A stretch of 64,000 nt of DNA from a virus: IMG/VR virus record IMGVR_UViG_3300020478_000004, positions 44,526 to 108,525 of that record; one strand, given 5' to 3'. Positions within the stretch are counted from its first letter, which is position 1, and every line of letters begins with the position of its first letter. The translations under genes and the position numbers were made by a program. A model generated the notes under the pieces. It ran no database searches. It was not told the origin of the DNA and saw only the letters and a program-made list of their open reading frames with translations. Of this stretch, positions 9,120 to 18,165 are shown in pieces.

Positions 9120-9472
9120 TGGTTAGCGTAACGAGAGTAACAGGTTTAGGCGTAACAGCAGGAACACTTTACGGTCATAATGCAAAGGCAATGTTAGTTA
9201 CTGTAAAAAATGCAGGTGCAACAGCAATTGACTTACGTGCAGAAGACGATGCAGTAGGTGAAGCGGCTGAAGTAGTACTAGGCGAAATTAGTCCTTTAAT
9301 GTATTTGGTAACTAATTCAAACGCAGGTACAATTTCAGTTATTACTGACATTAGTGCTAACGCGGCAGACTTACAAGCGAAGATTAGAGCATTAGGAACA
9401 GCAGTAGGACCAAACGATATTGACGTATCAGGTACAACTGTAGCTGATGGTACTTCAGTAGTTGTATCATAA
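9119..9472 (+). CDS. Small beta-rich structural protein candidate
   Basis: 117 residues, low in charge, rich in Ala, Val, Thr and Gly with alternating beta-strand pattern (TLYGHNAKAMLVTVKNAGATAID). This resembles small capsid or decoration proteins in marine T4-like phages, which is inference only. It overlaps the acidic gene (TAATG) and is followed by an intrinsic terminator, so it ends the transcription unit. Confidence 0.5.
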   Translation: MVSVTRVTGLGVTAGTLYGHNAKAMLVTVKNAGATAIDLRAEDDAVGEAAEVVLGEISPLMYLVTNSNAGTISVITDISANAADLQAKIRALGTAVGPNDIDVSGTTVADGTSVVVS

Positions 9473-9510
9473 ACAATAATACAATATTTCCTCCCCATAT
9501 TGTAAACTCA

Positions 9511-9535
9511 AATAGGACTTTCGGGTCCTATTTTT
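9511..9535 (+). terminator. Intrinsic terminator before gp17
   Basis: AATAGGAC pairs with GTCCTATT around TTTCGG, followed by TTTTT. Confidence 0.85.
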
Positions 9536-9540
9536 GCCAA

Positions 9541-9546
9541 TAAATA
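9541..9546 (+). promoter_or_regulatory. Late promoter AATAAATA-N5-ATG for gp17
   Basis: TAAATA core lies five bases before ATG 9552, immediately after the terminator. No Shine-Dalgarno sequence is visible between them. Confidence 0.6.
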
Positions 9547-9551
9547 CTATC

Positions 9552-11144
9552 ATGAGCGTAAAAAGTCTAGATGGTGTTTTAACTAAAAAAGCCCACCAAC
9601 GTGAAAAGTTTGGTGAGGCAGAGATAGAACATCTTAAAAAATGTATGGATGACGATACAGGGTATCTTCATTTTGCACGAAATTTCTTTTATATTCAACA
9701 CCCTGTTGAAGGTAAGATGTTATTTAATCCCTTTAAATATCAAGAAGAACTTTTAAGTGCTTACCACCAACATAGATTTAATGTTAATATGTTACCACGA
9801 CAAAGTGGTAAAACAACTTGTGCTTCTGCATATCTTTTATGGTATGCTATGTTTCATCCTGATCAAACAATATTAATTGCCGCACATAAATTTGCTGGTG
9901 CTCAAGAAATTATGCAACGTATTCGTTATGGATATGAATTATGTCCTGACTTTATTCGTGCAGGAGTTACAAACTATAACAAAGGTTCGATGGAATTTGA
10001 AAATGGTAGTAGATTAATAAGTGCTACTACTACAGGAAATACTGGTAGAGGTATGTCTATATCTTTACTATATTGTGATGAGTTTGCATTTGTTAATCCT
10101 AGTATTGCAGATGAATTTTGGACTTCAATGTCACCTACACTAGCAACAGGTGGTCGTGCAATTATTACTTCAACACCAAACTCAGATGAAGATACGTTTG
10201 CAATTATATGGAAAGAATCACAAAATAAATTTGACGAAAACGGAATTGAAAAAGACGTAGGCATTAATGGATTTCATGGATATACTGCTGGATGGGACGA
10301 ACATCCTGACCGAGATGATGAATGGATGAAAGCAGAAATAGGTCGTATTGGTGAAGAAAGATTTAGACGTGAATATGGTTGTGAGTTTTTAGTTTACGAT
10401 GAAACATTAATTAACGCAATTAAATTATCTACAATGGAGGGAGTAGATCCTATACTTAATATGGGGCAGACTCGTTGGTATGGAACTCCAACTGGAGATA
10501 AAACTTATGTAATTGCTTTAGATCCATCAATGGGTACAGGTGGAGATTTTTCAGCGATACAAGTTATTGAGTTACCTACTTATAAACAAATAGGCGAGTG
10601 GAGACATAATACAACTCCAATTCCGACTCAAGTTAGAATTATGAAAGATATTTGCATTTATATTAGAGATAAATGTGGAACTCACGGGCAAAATATATAT
10701 TGGAGTGTAGAAAATAATGCTGTAGGAGAAGCCGCACTTATTGTTATTAATGACTTTGGTGAAGAAAATATTCCAGGAATGTTTGTAAGCGAGCCTATTA
10801 AAAAAGGACATATACGTAAATTTCGTAGAGGGTTTAATACAACACATATGACTAAAGTTAGTGCTTGTGCTAAACTAAAAACTATGATTGAAAATGATAG
10901 ATTACAAATAAACAGCAAATTATTAATAACTGAGCTTAAAGGGTTTATTGCATCTGGATCTAGTTATAAAGCAAAACCAGGAGAAACTGATGATTTAGTT
11001 ATGGCGGCTATACTAACAATGCGTATAATTACTGTACTAAAAGCCTGGGATCCTAGAGTATATGATACATTTAACCAAGCTGACGAAGAACCTGAAGATT
11101 ACGTGCCGCCTATGCCGATCATGGTTACCACGTTTCCAAGATAA
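9552..11144 (+). CDS. gp17: Terminase large subunit (gp17-like)
   Basis: 530 residues from ATG 9552; a TTG at 9534 would extend it into the terminator and is rejected. The ATPase domain has Walker A LPRQSGKTT (about residues 81-89), Walker B LLYCDEFA (172-179) and the coupling motif TSTPN (207-210). The nuclease domain has IALDPSMGTGGDFS (Asp about 324), ENNAVGEA and GETDDLVMA, the RuvC-like metal ligands. Together these power and terminate DNA packaging. Its stop codon forms the next late promoter. Confidence 0.95.
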   Translation: MSVKSLDGVLTKKAHQREKFGEAEIEHLKKCMDDDTGYLHFARNFFYIQHPVEGKMLFNPFKYQEELLSAYHQHRFNVNMLPRQSGKTTCASAYLLWYAMFHPDQTILIAAHKFAGAQEIMQRIRYGYELCPDFIRAGVTNYNKGSMEFENGSRLISATTTGNTGRGMSISLLYCDEFAFVNPSIADEFWTSMSPTLATGGRAIITSTPNSDEDTFAIIWKESQNKFDENGIEKDVGINGFHGYTAGWDEHPDRDDEWMKAEIGRIGEERFRREYGCEFLVYDETLINAIKLSTMEGVDPILNMGQTRWYGTPTGDKTYVIALDPSMGTGGDFSAIQVIELPTYKQIGEWRHNTTPIPTQVRIMKDICIYIRDKCGTHGQNIYWSVENNAVGEAALIVINDFGEENIPGMFVSEPIKKGHIRKFRRGFNTTHMTKVSACAKLKTMIENDRLQINSKLLITELKGFIASGSSYKAKPGETDDLVMAAILTMRIITVLKAWDPRVYDTFNQADEEPEDYVPPMPIMVTTFPR

Positions 11145-11147
11145 ATA
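11142..11147 (+). promoter_or_regulatory. Late promoter GATAAATA-N5-ATG
   Basis: TAAATA core begins in the gp17 stop codon and ends five bases before ATG 11153. Confidence 0.6.
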
Positions 11148-11152
11148 ATAAC

Positions 11153-13072
11153 ATGAGCACAATGGATAAAATATCTGAGAATTTATTTGCTAAAATTAGG
11201 GGTCGTTTCCCATCAATTACATTGGGCGACGAAACAGGCGTAGTTACAGATGAGCCTAAATTAGCACGATATTTTGACTTTGATTTTAAAGATGGCGAAG
11301 AAACATTAGGAAAAGTAAGTATAACACTTAATGATGATGCTGGTGTAGTAGTAACATTTAATAATGATTTTGTTACTAATGAAAACGAAGATGTTAAAAA
11401 CAAATGGTACGACTTTTTAAAAGAGTTACGAGTATTTGCTAAGAAAAATATGTTAAATTTTGATACACGCGATATTACAAAATCAAATCTCGATAAACGA
11501 GATTATGCCCACTTAACTAAAACTAGTTCCGGAGACAACACAATGAGAGAATCAACAATGTACGGAACGAGTAGAACAAGCTATGAAGATGTTGGAACTG
11601 CTCGTTTAGTATTAAAACATAATCAGGCGGTTAATACAGAAATTCCTGGTTCAAGAACCCAACACGTTCATAGCATTTATATTGAAAGCGACAATGGTGA
11701 AAGATTTATGTATCCATATAGGCACTTAAATGGTGCGAGAGCATTAGCACGTCATGTCTCCGAAGGTGGTAATCTCTATGATGATTTTGGTAAACACATT
11801 GTTGGGTTAAGTGAAGAATTAGCAAAGTTACGTCAATTTAAAACATACATGAATCGTTCAGCAGTAATGGCAGAAGGTTTAAAACAATATATTGATGTTG
11901 TTAACGAAAGACTAGAATCTGTTAAAAAAGAATGTTTAAAATTACAACGTGAAACATATTATAAAGAAGCGTTTAAAGATTATAAACAAGAAGTTTTAGA
12001 AGAAGTTCCAGAAGATGTTACTAATAGTTGGATTGATGAATTAACTGTTAGATCATTTAATGAAGAATTAAAAAGTGTATTTCCTTACATTTATAAACTT
12101 ATTAACGACTCTAAGAAGGTTGAAGAGATTGATACAGTTGAAGGAATTAGTAAAGTAGTCGAAGATCACGGACCGAATGTTGATGAGTTCTTAACTAAAA
12201 TTGCAAATAGTGATGATTGGTTTCAATTAATAGATCAAGGTCTAACAGGAAAACACGGTCCTGAGATTGAAAAAGCATTACAAGATATGTACGATGGTGT
12301 TGCCGCTGATCATGGATTCCATGGCAAAGACGACCATGAAGAAATTTTTAATCGAATGCAGATGGATATCGAAGATGCATATGGCACTAAAGAAGAATTA
12401 GAACCACAAGCATTTGATCCAGTAGCAGAATACGAAAAAGTTGTTGACTATATTGTTGGTGAACAAGAAAATGCATTAACAGATGGGTCAGACGAAGATA
12501 AAGCTCAAGCAATTGATAGACTTAATGAATTGATGGGACAACATTTTCCAGCAGGTGTTAATGGTACAAACGCAATTGAAAGTTTAGCTGGAATAATTGA
12601 TGATCCAAAATTACAAGAAATGTTCCGCAAAGTTGGACAAAAAGATTCCGACATTTGTGTAAGACCACTTGTAATGAAATGGATTAAAGCACACGCACCA
12701 GACGTAACATCACAAATTAATACAGGTGATATGGACGGTGGAGCAGAAGTACCTGCAGAGGCGGCACCATTAGATCATCCAAAAACTTATATGGATCCAG
12801 AGCTAGTCAAAAAAATTGTCAAACAAAAAGGCGCAGAACGAGATAAAGAAAAAGGCGACAACAAAAAACCATCGGAAAGATTAGAAGAGCTAATCAAAAG
12901 TTATTATGATTACACAACTAATAAATTTCCAAAAGGCGAAACAGCAGTATTAACGGCTGTTGAAAAAGAATTTGGTGAGAAAAGTCTACCATATGCAGAA
13001 AAAATGATTGAGAAACTATTTTACGGCCAAGATGCAGAAATGGAACGTATAAAAAGTTTAGCAGGCGTATAA
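11153..13072 (+). CDS. Large conserved protein of the structural region, unknown
   Basis: 639 residues. An N-terminal domain (1-110) is followed by a TMYGTSRTSYED segment, then a mostly helical, very acidic remainder with predicted coiled coil around residues 225-290. The C-terminal 60 residues (YYDYTTNKFPKGETAVLTAVEKEFGEK) look like a separate conserved module. No catalytic motif is seen. Late promoter and place after gp17 suggest a virion or assembly protein. I recall large proteins of this type in cyanophages without assigned role. Confidence 0.6.
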   Translation: MSTMDKISENLFAKIRGRFPSITLGDETGVVTDEPKLARYFDFDFKDGEETLGKVSITLNDDAGVVVTFNNDFVTNENEDVKNKWYDFLKELRVFAKKNMLNFDTRDITKSNLDKRDYAHLTKTSSGDNTMRESTMYGTSRTSYEDVGTARLVLKHNQAVNTEIPGSRTQHVHSIYIESDNGERFMYPYRHLNGARALARHVSEGGNLYDDFGKHIVGLSEELAKLRQFKTYMNRSAVMAEGLKQYIDVVNERLESVKKECLKLQRETYYKEAFKDYKQEVLEEVPEDVTNSWIDELTVRSFNEELKSVFPYIYKLINDSKKVEEIDTVEGISKVVEDHGPNVDEFLTKIANSDDWFQLIDQGLTGKHGPEIEKALQDMYDGVAADHGFHGKDDHEEIFNRMQMDIEDAYGTKEELEPQAFDPVAEYEKVVDYIVGEQENALTDGSDEDKAQAIDRLNELMGQHFPAGVNGTNAIESLAGIIDDPKLQEMFRKVGQKDSDICVRPLVMKWIKAHAPDVTSQINTGDMDGGAEVPAEAAPLDHPKTYMDPELVKKIVKQKGAERDKEKGDNKKPSERLEELIKSYYDYTTNKFPKGETAVLTAVEKEFGEKSLPYAEKMIEKLFYGQDAEMERIKSLAGV

Positions 13073-13096
13073 ATCACTTTTTCGGCAACATAGAAC

Positions 13097-13125
13097 TTGA
13101 CTTACTAAATAAAAGATAGTAGTAT
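13097..13125 (+). promoter_or_regulatory. Sigma-70-type promoter upstream of gp32
   Basis: TTGACT, 17 bases, TAGTAT, followed by a leader of about 60 bases and AAGGAGG before ATG 13192. A TAAATA sequence (13106-13111) lies inside the spacer, so the site might also work late. Confidence 0.65.
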
Positions 13126-13191
13126 ATACGATATGTGCTACTGCTTAAGGCACTAAAGCGATAGGCTTAAAAATATAAGGAGGCTTAAATT

Positions 13192-14154
13192 ATGGCTACA
13201 TTAGCAGAAATTCGTGCAAAACTTAAAGAACAAGAGAATCGCTCTTCTGGCGGTTCAGGCGGCGGCGACAACGCCATTTACCCATTTTGGAATTTGAAAG
13301 AAGGAGAATCGGCAACGATTCGTTTCTTACCAGACGGAGATGAAAATAACACTTTCTTCTGGCAGGAACGTTTGATGATCAAACTACCTTTTGCAGGTGT
13401 TAAGAATGAATCCGATTCTAGACCTGTACAAGTTCAAGTACCATGTATGGAAATGTATGGTGAAACTTGCCCTGTATTAAGTGAAGTACGTGGTTGGTTC
13501 AAAGATAAAAATTTGGAAGACATGGGACGTAAATATTGGAAGAAACGTTCATATGTGTTTCAAGGCTTTGTAACTGATAACCCTCTTAAAGAGGACAATT
13601 CACCAGAAAACCCAATTCGTAGGTTTATCATTGGTCCGCAAATTTTTCAAATCATAAAGGGTGCATTAATGGATCCTGACATGAATGAATTACCAACAGA
13701 CTATACCGCAGGTGTAGACTTTAGAATTTCTAAAACTTCTAAAGGTGGTTATGCAGACTATTCAACTTCAACATGGGCTCGTAAAGAGCGTCCTTTGAAC
13801 GAAGACGAGTATAAGGCAATCGAAAATCATGGATTGTTTACTCTTAGCGACTACTTACCTAAGAAACCTAGTGAAGTAGAAGTTGAAGCTATCAAAGAGA
13901 TGTTTGAAAAATCTGTTGATGGTGAAGCATACGATATGGACAAATTTGGAAATTATTTCCGTCCAGCGGGAATGTCAGCTCGTACAGGTGATCCTGTAAA
14001 GGCGACTACTCCAAGTCCAAAAGCAACTCCAACTCCAGAAGCAACTGTAACTGAGAGTGTTGCAACTGAAACAGCAGAAGCACCAAAAACTGACAACAAT
14101 AAAGCGGAAGACATTTTAGCAATGATCCGCAATCGTCAGAACGACGCTAGTTAA
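13192..14154 (+). CDS. gp32: Single-stranded DNA-binding protein gp32
   Basis: 320 residues. A basic N terminus (ATLAEIRAKLKEQ) is the cooperativity region. The OB-fold core has YPFWNLKEGESATIRFLPDG and KYWKKRSYVFQGFV; only one Cys pair (CMEMYGETC) remains of the T4 zinc site, as is usual in marine relatives. The C-terminal tail from about 265 is Pro/Thr/Glu-rich and acidic, the partner-binding region. AAGGAGG decides the start. It precedes uvsX and is separated from it by a hairpin terminator. Confidence 0.9.
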   Translation: MATLAEIRAKLKEQENRSSGGSGGGDNAIYPFWNLKEGESATIRFLPDGDENNTFFWQERLMIKLPFAGVKNESDSRPVQVQVPCMEMYGETCPVLSEVRGWFKDKNLEDMGRKYWKKRSYVFQGFVTDNPLKEDNSPENPIRRFIIGPQIFQIIKGALMDPDMNELPTDYTAGVDFRISKTSKGGYADYSTSTWARKERPLNEDEYKAIENHGLFTLSDYLPKKPSEVEVEAIKEMFEKSVDGEAYDMDKFGNYFRPAGMSARTGDPVKATTPSPKATPTPEATVTESVATETAEAPKTDNNKAEDILAMIRNRQNDAS

Positions 14155-14159
14155 AGTAT

Positions 14160-14183
14160 AAAGGGGGGCTTCGGTCCCCCTTT
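14160..14183 (+). terminator. UUCG-capped hairpin after gp32
   Basis: GGGGGGC and GTCCCCC pair around a TTCG tetraloop. The T tract is short, so termination may be partial, allowing some read-through into uvsX. Confidence 0.75.
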
Positions 14184-14205
14184 CAATTTGGATTAAGGAG
14201 ATATA

Positions 14206-15258
14206 ATGACCAATAAAGTATTCGACGTTTCTAAGTTTCGTAAAAACTTAACTAAATCAATAACCGGTATGAGTCATGGGTTTCATGATCCAACTGATTG
14301 GATCAGCACAGGAAACTTTGCACTCAATTATCTTATTAGTGGCGACTTCCATAAAGGCGTACCGCTAGGTAAGGTTACAGTTCTGGCCGGTGAATCAGGT
14401 TCAGGTAAATCATTTATAGCGGCAGGTAATTTAGTACGAGCCGCACAAGAACAAGGTATCTATGTTATTCTAATTGATTCAGAAAATGCATTAGATGAAA
14501 CATGGTTACAGGCATTAAATGTAGACACCGACGATAAAAAATTACTCAAATTAGGTATGAGTATGGTTGATGATGTTGCAAAAACAGTATCAACTTTTAT
14601 GACAGACTACAGAGAAATGCCAGAAGAAGAACGCCCAAAAATATTATTTGTTATTGATAGTTTAGGTATGTTATTAACACCTACTGATGTTGATCAATTT
14701 ACAAAAGGTGATATGAAGGGTGATATGGGACGTAAACCAAAGGCATTAACAGCTCTTGTTAGAAATTGTGTTAATATGTTTGGTAGTCATAATGTAGGGC
14801 TTGTAGCAACTAATCACACGTATGCATCGCAAGATATGTTTGATCCAGACGATAAGATTAGTGGTGGACAAGGCTTTATATATGCAAGTTCAATAGTTAT
14901 AGCAATGAAAAAGCTAAAACTAAAAGAGGACGAAGACGGTAAAAAGGTTACTGATGTACGTGGTATTAGAGCCGCTTGTAAGGTAATGAAAACACGTTAC
15001 GCCAAGCCTTTTGAATCTGTACAAGTTAAAATTCCATATGAAACTGGAATGGATCCATACTCGGGGCTAGTTGACTTATTTGAGAAGAAAGGCCTACTAA
15101 AACAACAAGGCAATCGACTTAAATACGTTGATTCTTCAAAACAGGAGCATCTGCATTATCGGAAAGACTGGGACGGTGAGAAGTTAGAGATAATTATGAA
15201 TGACTTCAAGAACCTTAATGTAGACGAGGCAGTTGAAGATGAAAACACTGAGGAGTAA
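14206..15258 (+). CDS. uvsX: UvsX, RecA-like recombinase
   Basis: 350 residues. Walker A AGESGSGKS lies at about 61-69, and a Walker B-like ILFVIDSLGML segment near 145. NHTYASQDMF and SGGQGFIYASS match the UvsX core. It catalyses strand exchange for T4-type recombination-dependent replication, helped by UvsY and gp32, both encoded next to it. AAGGAG precedes the ATG. Its 3' end contains the ribosome site of the next small gene. Confidence 0.92.
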   Translation: MTNKVFDVSKFRKNLTKSITGMSHGFHDPTDWISTGNFALNYLISGDFHKGVPLGKVTVLAGESGSGKSFIAAGNLVRAAQEQGIYVILIDSENALDETWLQALNVDTDDKKLLKLGMSMVDDVAKTVSTFMTDYREMPEEERPKILFVIDSLGMLLTPTDVDQFTKGDMKGDMGRKPKALTALVRNCVNMFGSHNVGLVATNHTYASQDMFDPDDKISGGQGFIYASSIVIAMKKLKLKEDEDGKKVTDVRGIRAACKVMKTRYAKPFESVQVKIPYETGMDPYSGLVDLFEKKGLLKQQGNRLKYVDSSKQEHLHYRKDWDGEKLEIIMNDFKNLNVDEAVEDENTEE

Positions 15259-15265
15259 AAATCTT

Positions 15266-15502
15266 ATGGAAAGTGGTTCACAAATTAGTGAAATCTGGTC
15301 ATGCTTTAAAGAATATGTTGATAAAAAACATATTGAAACAGTAGCAGAACGTTTTGTTGACTTATGTGCAGACTATGGCACACCAGATGAAGCATTTAGA
15401 GATGCACTAGGCGTAGATAACGAACTAGACAAGGCAATAACATATTACTTAGATGAGGATTTTGATGACAACGACGATTGGACTGAAGACGAGGACTTTT
15501 AA
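15266..15502 (+). CDS. Small acidic protein between uvsX and uvsY
   Basis: 78 residues, ending in a strongly acidic tail (DEDFDDNDDW). I chose ATG 15266 because GAGGAG (15250-15255) precedes it; an upstream ATG at 15233 lies inside uvsX. The stop overlaps the next start (TAATG). Function unknown; location suggests a role in recombination or replication. Confidence 0.55.
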   Translation: MESGSQISEIWSCFKEYVDKKHIETVAERFVDLCADYGTPDEAFRDALGVDNELDKAITYYLDEDFDDNDDWTEDEDF

Positions 15503-15957
15503 TGGGCTGGTATTCTGATATTGCCAAAGATGTTGGCAAGATACCTGCGGCAATTGGTTATTTTGAACATGAATTAGAAGAAGCAAAAGCTGAGGTAAGA
15601 ATTAGAGGAAATGTAGAAAAATCTGCGGCGGAAATGCCGGGGATTGTTGAACATCGATTTAATCAACTTCAAGAATTAGAAGCAATATTAGAATATTTAA
15701 ACATTGAATTGCGTAGGCTAAGAAGTAGATATTTTAGAAAATATTTGGAAAATTATCAAAGAGCATTAAGTAGTCGTGACGTAGAAAAGTATGTTGACGG
15801 CGAAGCAGACGTAGTTGACTACGAAAAAATTATAAATGAGTTTGCATTAATGCGTAATAAATGGTTAGGAGTCACAAAAGCACTCGACCAAAAACAATGG
15901 CAACTAACTAATATAGTAAAACTTCGTGTTGCAGGAATGGAAGATGCTAGACTGTAG
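15502..15957 (+). CDS. uvsY: UvsY-like recombination mediator
   Basis: 151 residues, almost all helical and charged. The central LEYLNIELRRLRSRYFRKYLENYQR region and the C-terminal KALDQKQWQLTNIVKLRVAG match the pattern of UvsY proteins, which load UvsX onto gp32-covered DNA; the place just after uvsX agrees. The identification rests on pattern and context, as UvsY proteins diverge strongly. Confidence 0.7.
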   Translation: MGWYSDIAKDVGKIPAAIGYFEHELEEAKAEVRIRGNVEKSAAEMPGIVEHRFNQLQELEAILEYLNIELRRLRSRYFRKYLENYQRALSSRDVEKYVDGEADVVDYEKIINEFALMRNKWLGVTKALDQKQWQLTNIVKLRVAGMEDARL

Positions 15958-15969
15958 AGAGGAAAATGA

Positions 15970-16671
15970 ATGAAACTAACAGATACACAATTAGGTAAAC
16001 AAATACAAGATCAATATGGTGGTAATCACCGAGGTACTGATCATAAAGAGGAAAAGGCCGAATCTAATAGATTACCTACACCTCAAGAATATGCAGAAAT
16101 GTATAAAGAAAAATACGAAAGAACAGGACATCCTGCTTTGCCAGGATCTATTCAAAAAATAGAACGATATGATCGTATGCCTAAAGCTACATTTGTTAAT
16201 AGAGTAATGGGCGACTTCCAAAAAATTAGTACTGAAGAAATTTTTCCAAATAAAAAAGTTGTATTGTTTGGTTTACCAGGTGCATTTACACCAACGTGTT
16301 CAACTAAACAATTACCAGCATATGACGAAGCATATGATAGGTTTAAAGGTCTAGGTGTTGACGAAGTTTATTGTGTATCAATGAATGATGGCTTTGTTAT
16401 GAATGCTTGGGGTGAACAACTTGGTATTAAAAATGTAAAATTACTTGCTGACGGCAATGGTGATTTTACACAATCCTTAGGAATGAGTGTTAATAAAAGA
16501 CATCTCGGCTTTGGTCCACGTTCGTGGCGTTATTCAATTTATGTTATTAATAGCATTGTTGATAAAGCATTTATTGAACCGGGATTTAATCAAACAGGTG
16601 AAGACAATGATCCTTATGAATGTACTGATCCTGAAACAATAATCAATTATATCCAAACAACATTACGTTAA
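15970..16671 (+). CDS. Peroxiredoxin (Prx5/AhpC-TSA type)
   Basis: 233 residues. The peroxiredoxin domain (about 68-233) has VVLFGLPGAFTPTCS, whose Cys is the peroxidatic residue, then KQLPAYDEAYDRF and VYCVSMNDGFVM, as in Prx5-type enzymes that reduce peroxides. An N-terminal extension of about 65 charged residues is unusual; an internal ATG at 16177 would give a standard-length protein. It is a host-type metabolic gene within the recombination cluster and may protect the infected cell from oxidative stress (inference). Confidence 0.85.
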   Translation: MKLTDTQLGKQIQDQYGGNHRGTDHKEEKAESNRLPTPQEYAEMYKEKYERTGHPALPGSIQKIERYDRMPKATFVNRVMGDFQKISTEEIFPNKKVVLFGLPGAFTPTCSTKQLPAYDEAYDRFKGLGVDEVYCVSMNDGFVMNAWGEQLGIKNVKLLADGNGDFTQSLGMSVNKRHLGFGPRSWRYSIYVINSIVDKAFIEPGFNQTGEDNDPYECTDPETIINYIQTTLR

Positions 16672-16675
16672 TTAT

Positions 16676-16681
16676 TAAATA
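16676..16681 (+). promoter_or_regulatory. Late promoter ATTAAATAC
   Basis: TAAATA core eight bases before ATG 16690. Confidence 0.45.
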
Positions 16682-16689
16682 CAGTTGTA

Positions 16690-17448
16690 ATGACAATTGT
16701 ATTAGTAACCGGTGGATTCGATCCAATTCACTCTGGCCATATAGCATACTTCGAAGAAGCAAAAAAGCTCGGCGATGAACTATGGGTTGGAATTAATTCT
16801 GACGCATGGCTAATGCGTAAAAAAGGTAGAGCGTTTATGCCTTTTAACGAACGTGCTACAATAGTAAAAAATCTTAAAATGGTAGATAGAGTTATTGACG
16901 TCCCAAATGACGACAAAGTTGATAATTCTGGAGGAGCTATTTTTAAATCATTTGCCGTCGGTGCTAAAAAAATTATTTTTGCTAACGGAGGTGATAGAAC
17001 TAAAGAAAATATTCCCGAAATGAAACATTGGGGTGATAATCCGAATGTAAAATTTGTATTTGGTGTAGGAGGTGATAAACAAAATTCTAGTAGTTGGATA
17101 TTAGAAGAATGGAAAAGTCCTAAAACAGTACGCAATTGGGGATGGTATAGAGTATTAGATGACAAGCCTGGTTACAAAGTTAAAGAACTAGTAATAGAAC
17201 CTGGCAAAAGTTTAAGTATGCAACGACATGAATATAGGTCCGAACATTGGTACGTATTAAAAGGCAAGTGTTTAATTAGAACAGAATGGGAAGATAGAGT
17301 AGACGAACATAGTATTGATGAAAATAATACATATACAATTGGTAGAGCTGTATGGCATAGAGGAATTAATGAAACATCAAAACCGTGTCATATACTAGAA
17401 GTGCAGTACGGTGAAAAATGTATAGAGGAAGATATAGAACGTAAATGA
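16690..17448 (+). CDS. Cytidylyltransferase-like / cupin fusion (sugar nucleotide enzyme)
   Basis: 252 residues with two domains. Residues 1-135 form a nucleotidyltransferase of the GCD14/TagD/RfaE type: VTGGFDPIHSGHI contains the HxGH-type motif and WVGINSDAWLMRKKG follows. Residues 155-245 form a cupin like the C-terminal part of mannose-6-phosphate isomerases: SMQRHEYRSEHWYVLKGK and VWHRGINET supply the metal-binding His residues. A fused activity on a phosphorylated sugar is likely; the substrate is unknown. The next gene overlaps by four bases. Confidence 0.8.
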   Translation: MTIVLVTGGFDPIHSGHIAYFEEAKKLGDELWVGINSDAWLMRKKGRAFMPFNERATIVKNLKMVDRVIDVPNDDKVDNSGGAIFKSFAVGAKKIIFANGGDRTKENIPEMKHWGDNPNVKFVFGVGGDKQNSSSWILEEWKSPKTVRNWGWYRVLDDKPGYKVKELVIEPGKSLSMQRHEYRSEHWYVLKGKCLIRTEWEDRVDEHSIDENNTYTIGRAVWHRGINETSKPCHILEVQYGEKCIEEDIERK

Positions 17449-18164
17449 AAACAAAAAAAGAATTAGCCTGGGAACGTAAATTACAACAAGATATTGATCA
17501 TTCGCACTTAACTGATGAAGAATGGTATATGGTAGGAGTGTGTAAACCATATACTATGACAAGCGGTAAAAGACTTTTACATACATTTAATACTGTTAAA
17601 GAACTAGATAAAAATAATATTAAAGGTGATATAGTAGAATGTGGAGTATGGCGTGGCGGACAAATAATTAGTGCCTGGTTAGCAAATAAAACAACAAATA
17701 GAAATTTTTGGTTGTTTGATACATTTGAAGGAATGACTCCTCCAACAACTAATGATTATAAAATTAATCCAGATGGATCAAAAGGATTTGCTCATGACAG
17801 TGGTAAAGCAAAAGCAGGTTATGATCAATGGTGTAGAGCAGAATTACAAGAAGTTGTAAACAATTTAAATCCATATATTCCACAAAAGCAAACACATTAC
17901 GTTGTTGGAGATATATGTGAAACACTTAAAAATCCAAAAAATATTCCTGATCAAATTGCATTACTTCGTTTAGATACCGACTGGTATGACAGTACAATGG
18001 CCGAATTAACACATTTATGGCCTAAAGTAGTGTCAGGCGGTATATGTGTACTAGATGATTATAACAGTTGGCAAGGTAGTAAAAAAGCCTTTCATGACAC
18101 CTTTGGAGATACAATAAAGATACATACTATTGACCAGGTGGCAGTCTGGTTTCAGAAGGAGTAA
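17445..18164 (+). CDS. TylF/MycF-type methyltransferase
   Basis: 239 residues. GDIVECGVWRGGQII is the SAM-binding glycine-rich loop of TylF-type O-methyltransferases; WLFDTFEGMTPP and LLRLDTDWYDSTMAEL are further family motifs, and VSGGICVLDDY supplies the metal-binding acidic residues. This family methylates sugar hydroxyls in antibiotics and surface glycans. It overlaps the preceding sugar-nucleotide gene and precedes a glycosyltransferase, so a glycan is the likely substrate. Confidence 0.85.
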   Translation: MKTKKELAWERKLQQDIDHSHLTDEEWYMVGVCKPYTMTSGKRLLHTFNTVKELDKNNIKGDIVECGVWRGGQIISAWLANKTTNRNFWLFDTFEGMTPPTTNDYKINPDGSKGFAHDSGKAKAGYDQWCRAELQEVVNNLNPYIPQKQTHYVVGDICETLKNPKNIPDQIALLRLDTDWYDSTMAELTHLWPKVVSGGICVLDDYNSWQGSKKAFHDTFGDTIKIHTIDQVAVWFQKE

Positions 18165-18165
18165 T

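Noticed and set aside
9534-9551. TTG start for gp17
   Set aside because: It lies in the terminator T run; ATG 9552 follows a late promoter with the spacing seen elsewhere.
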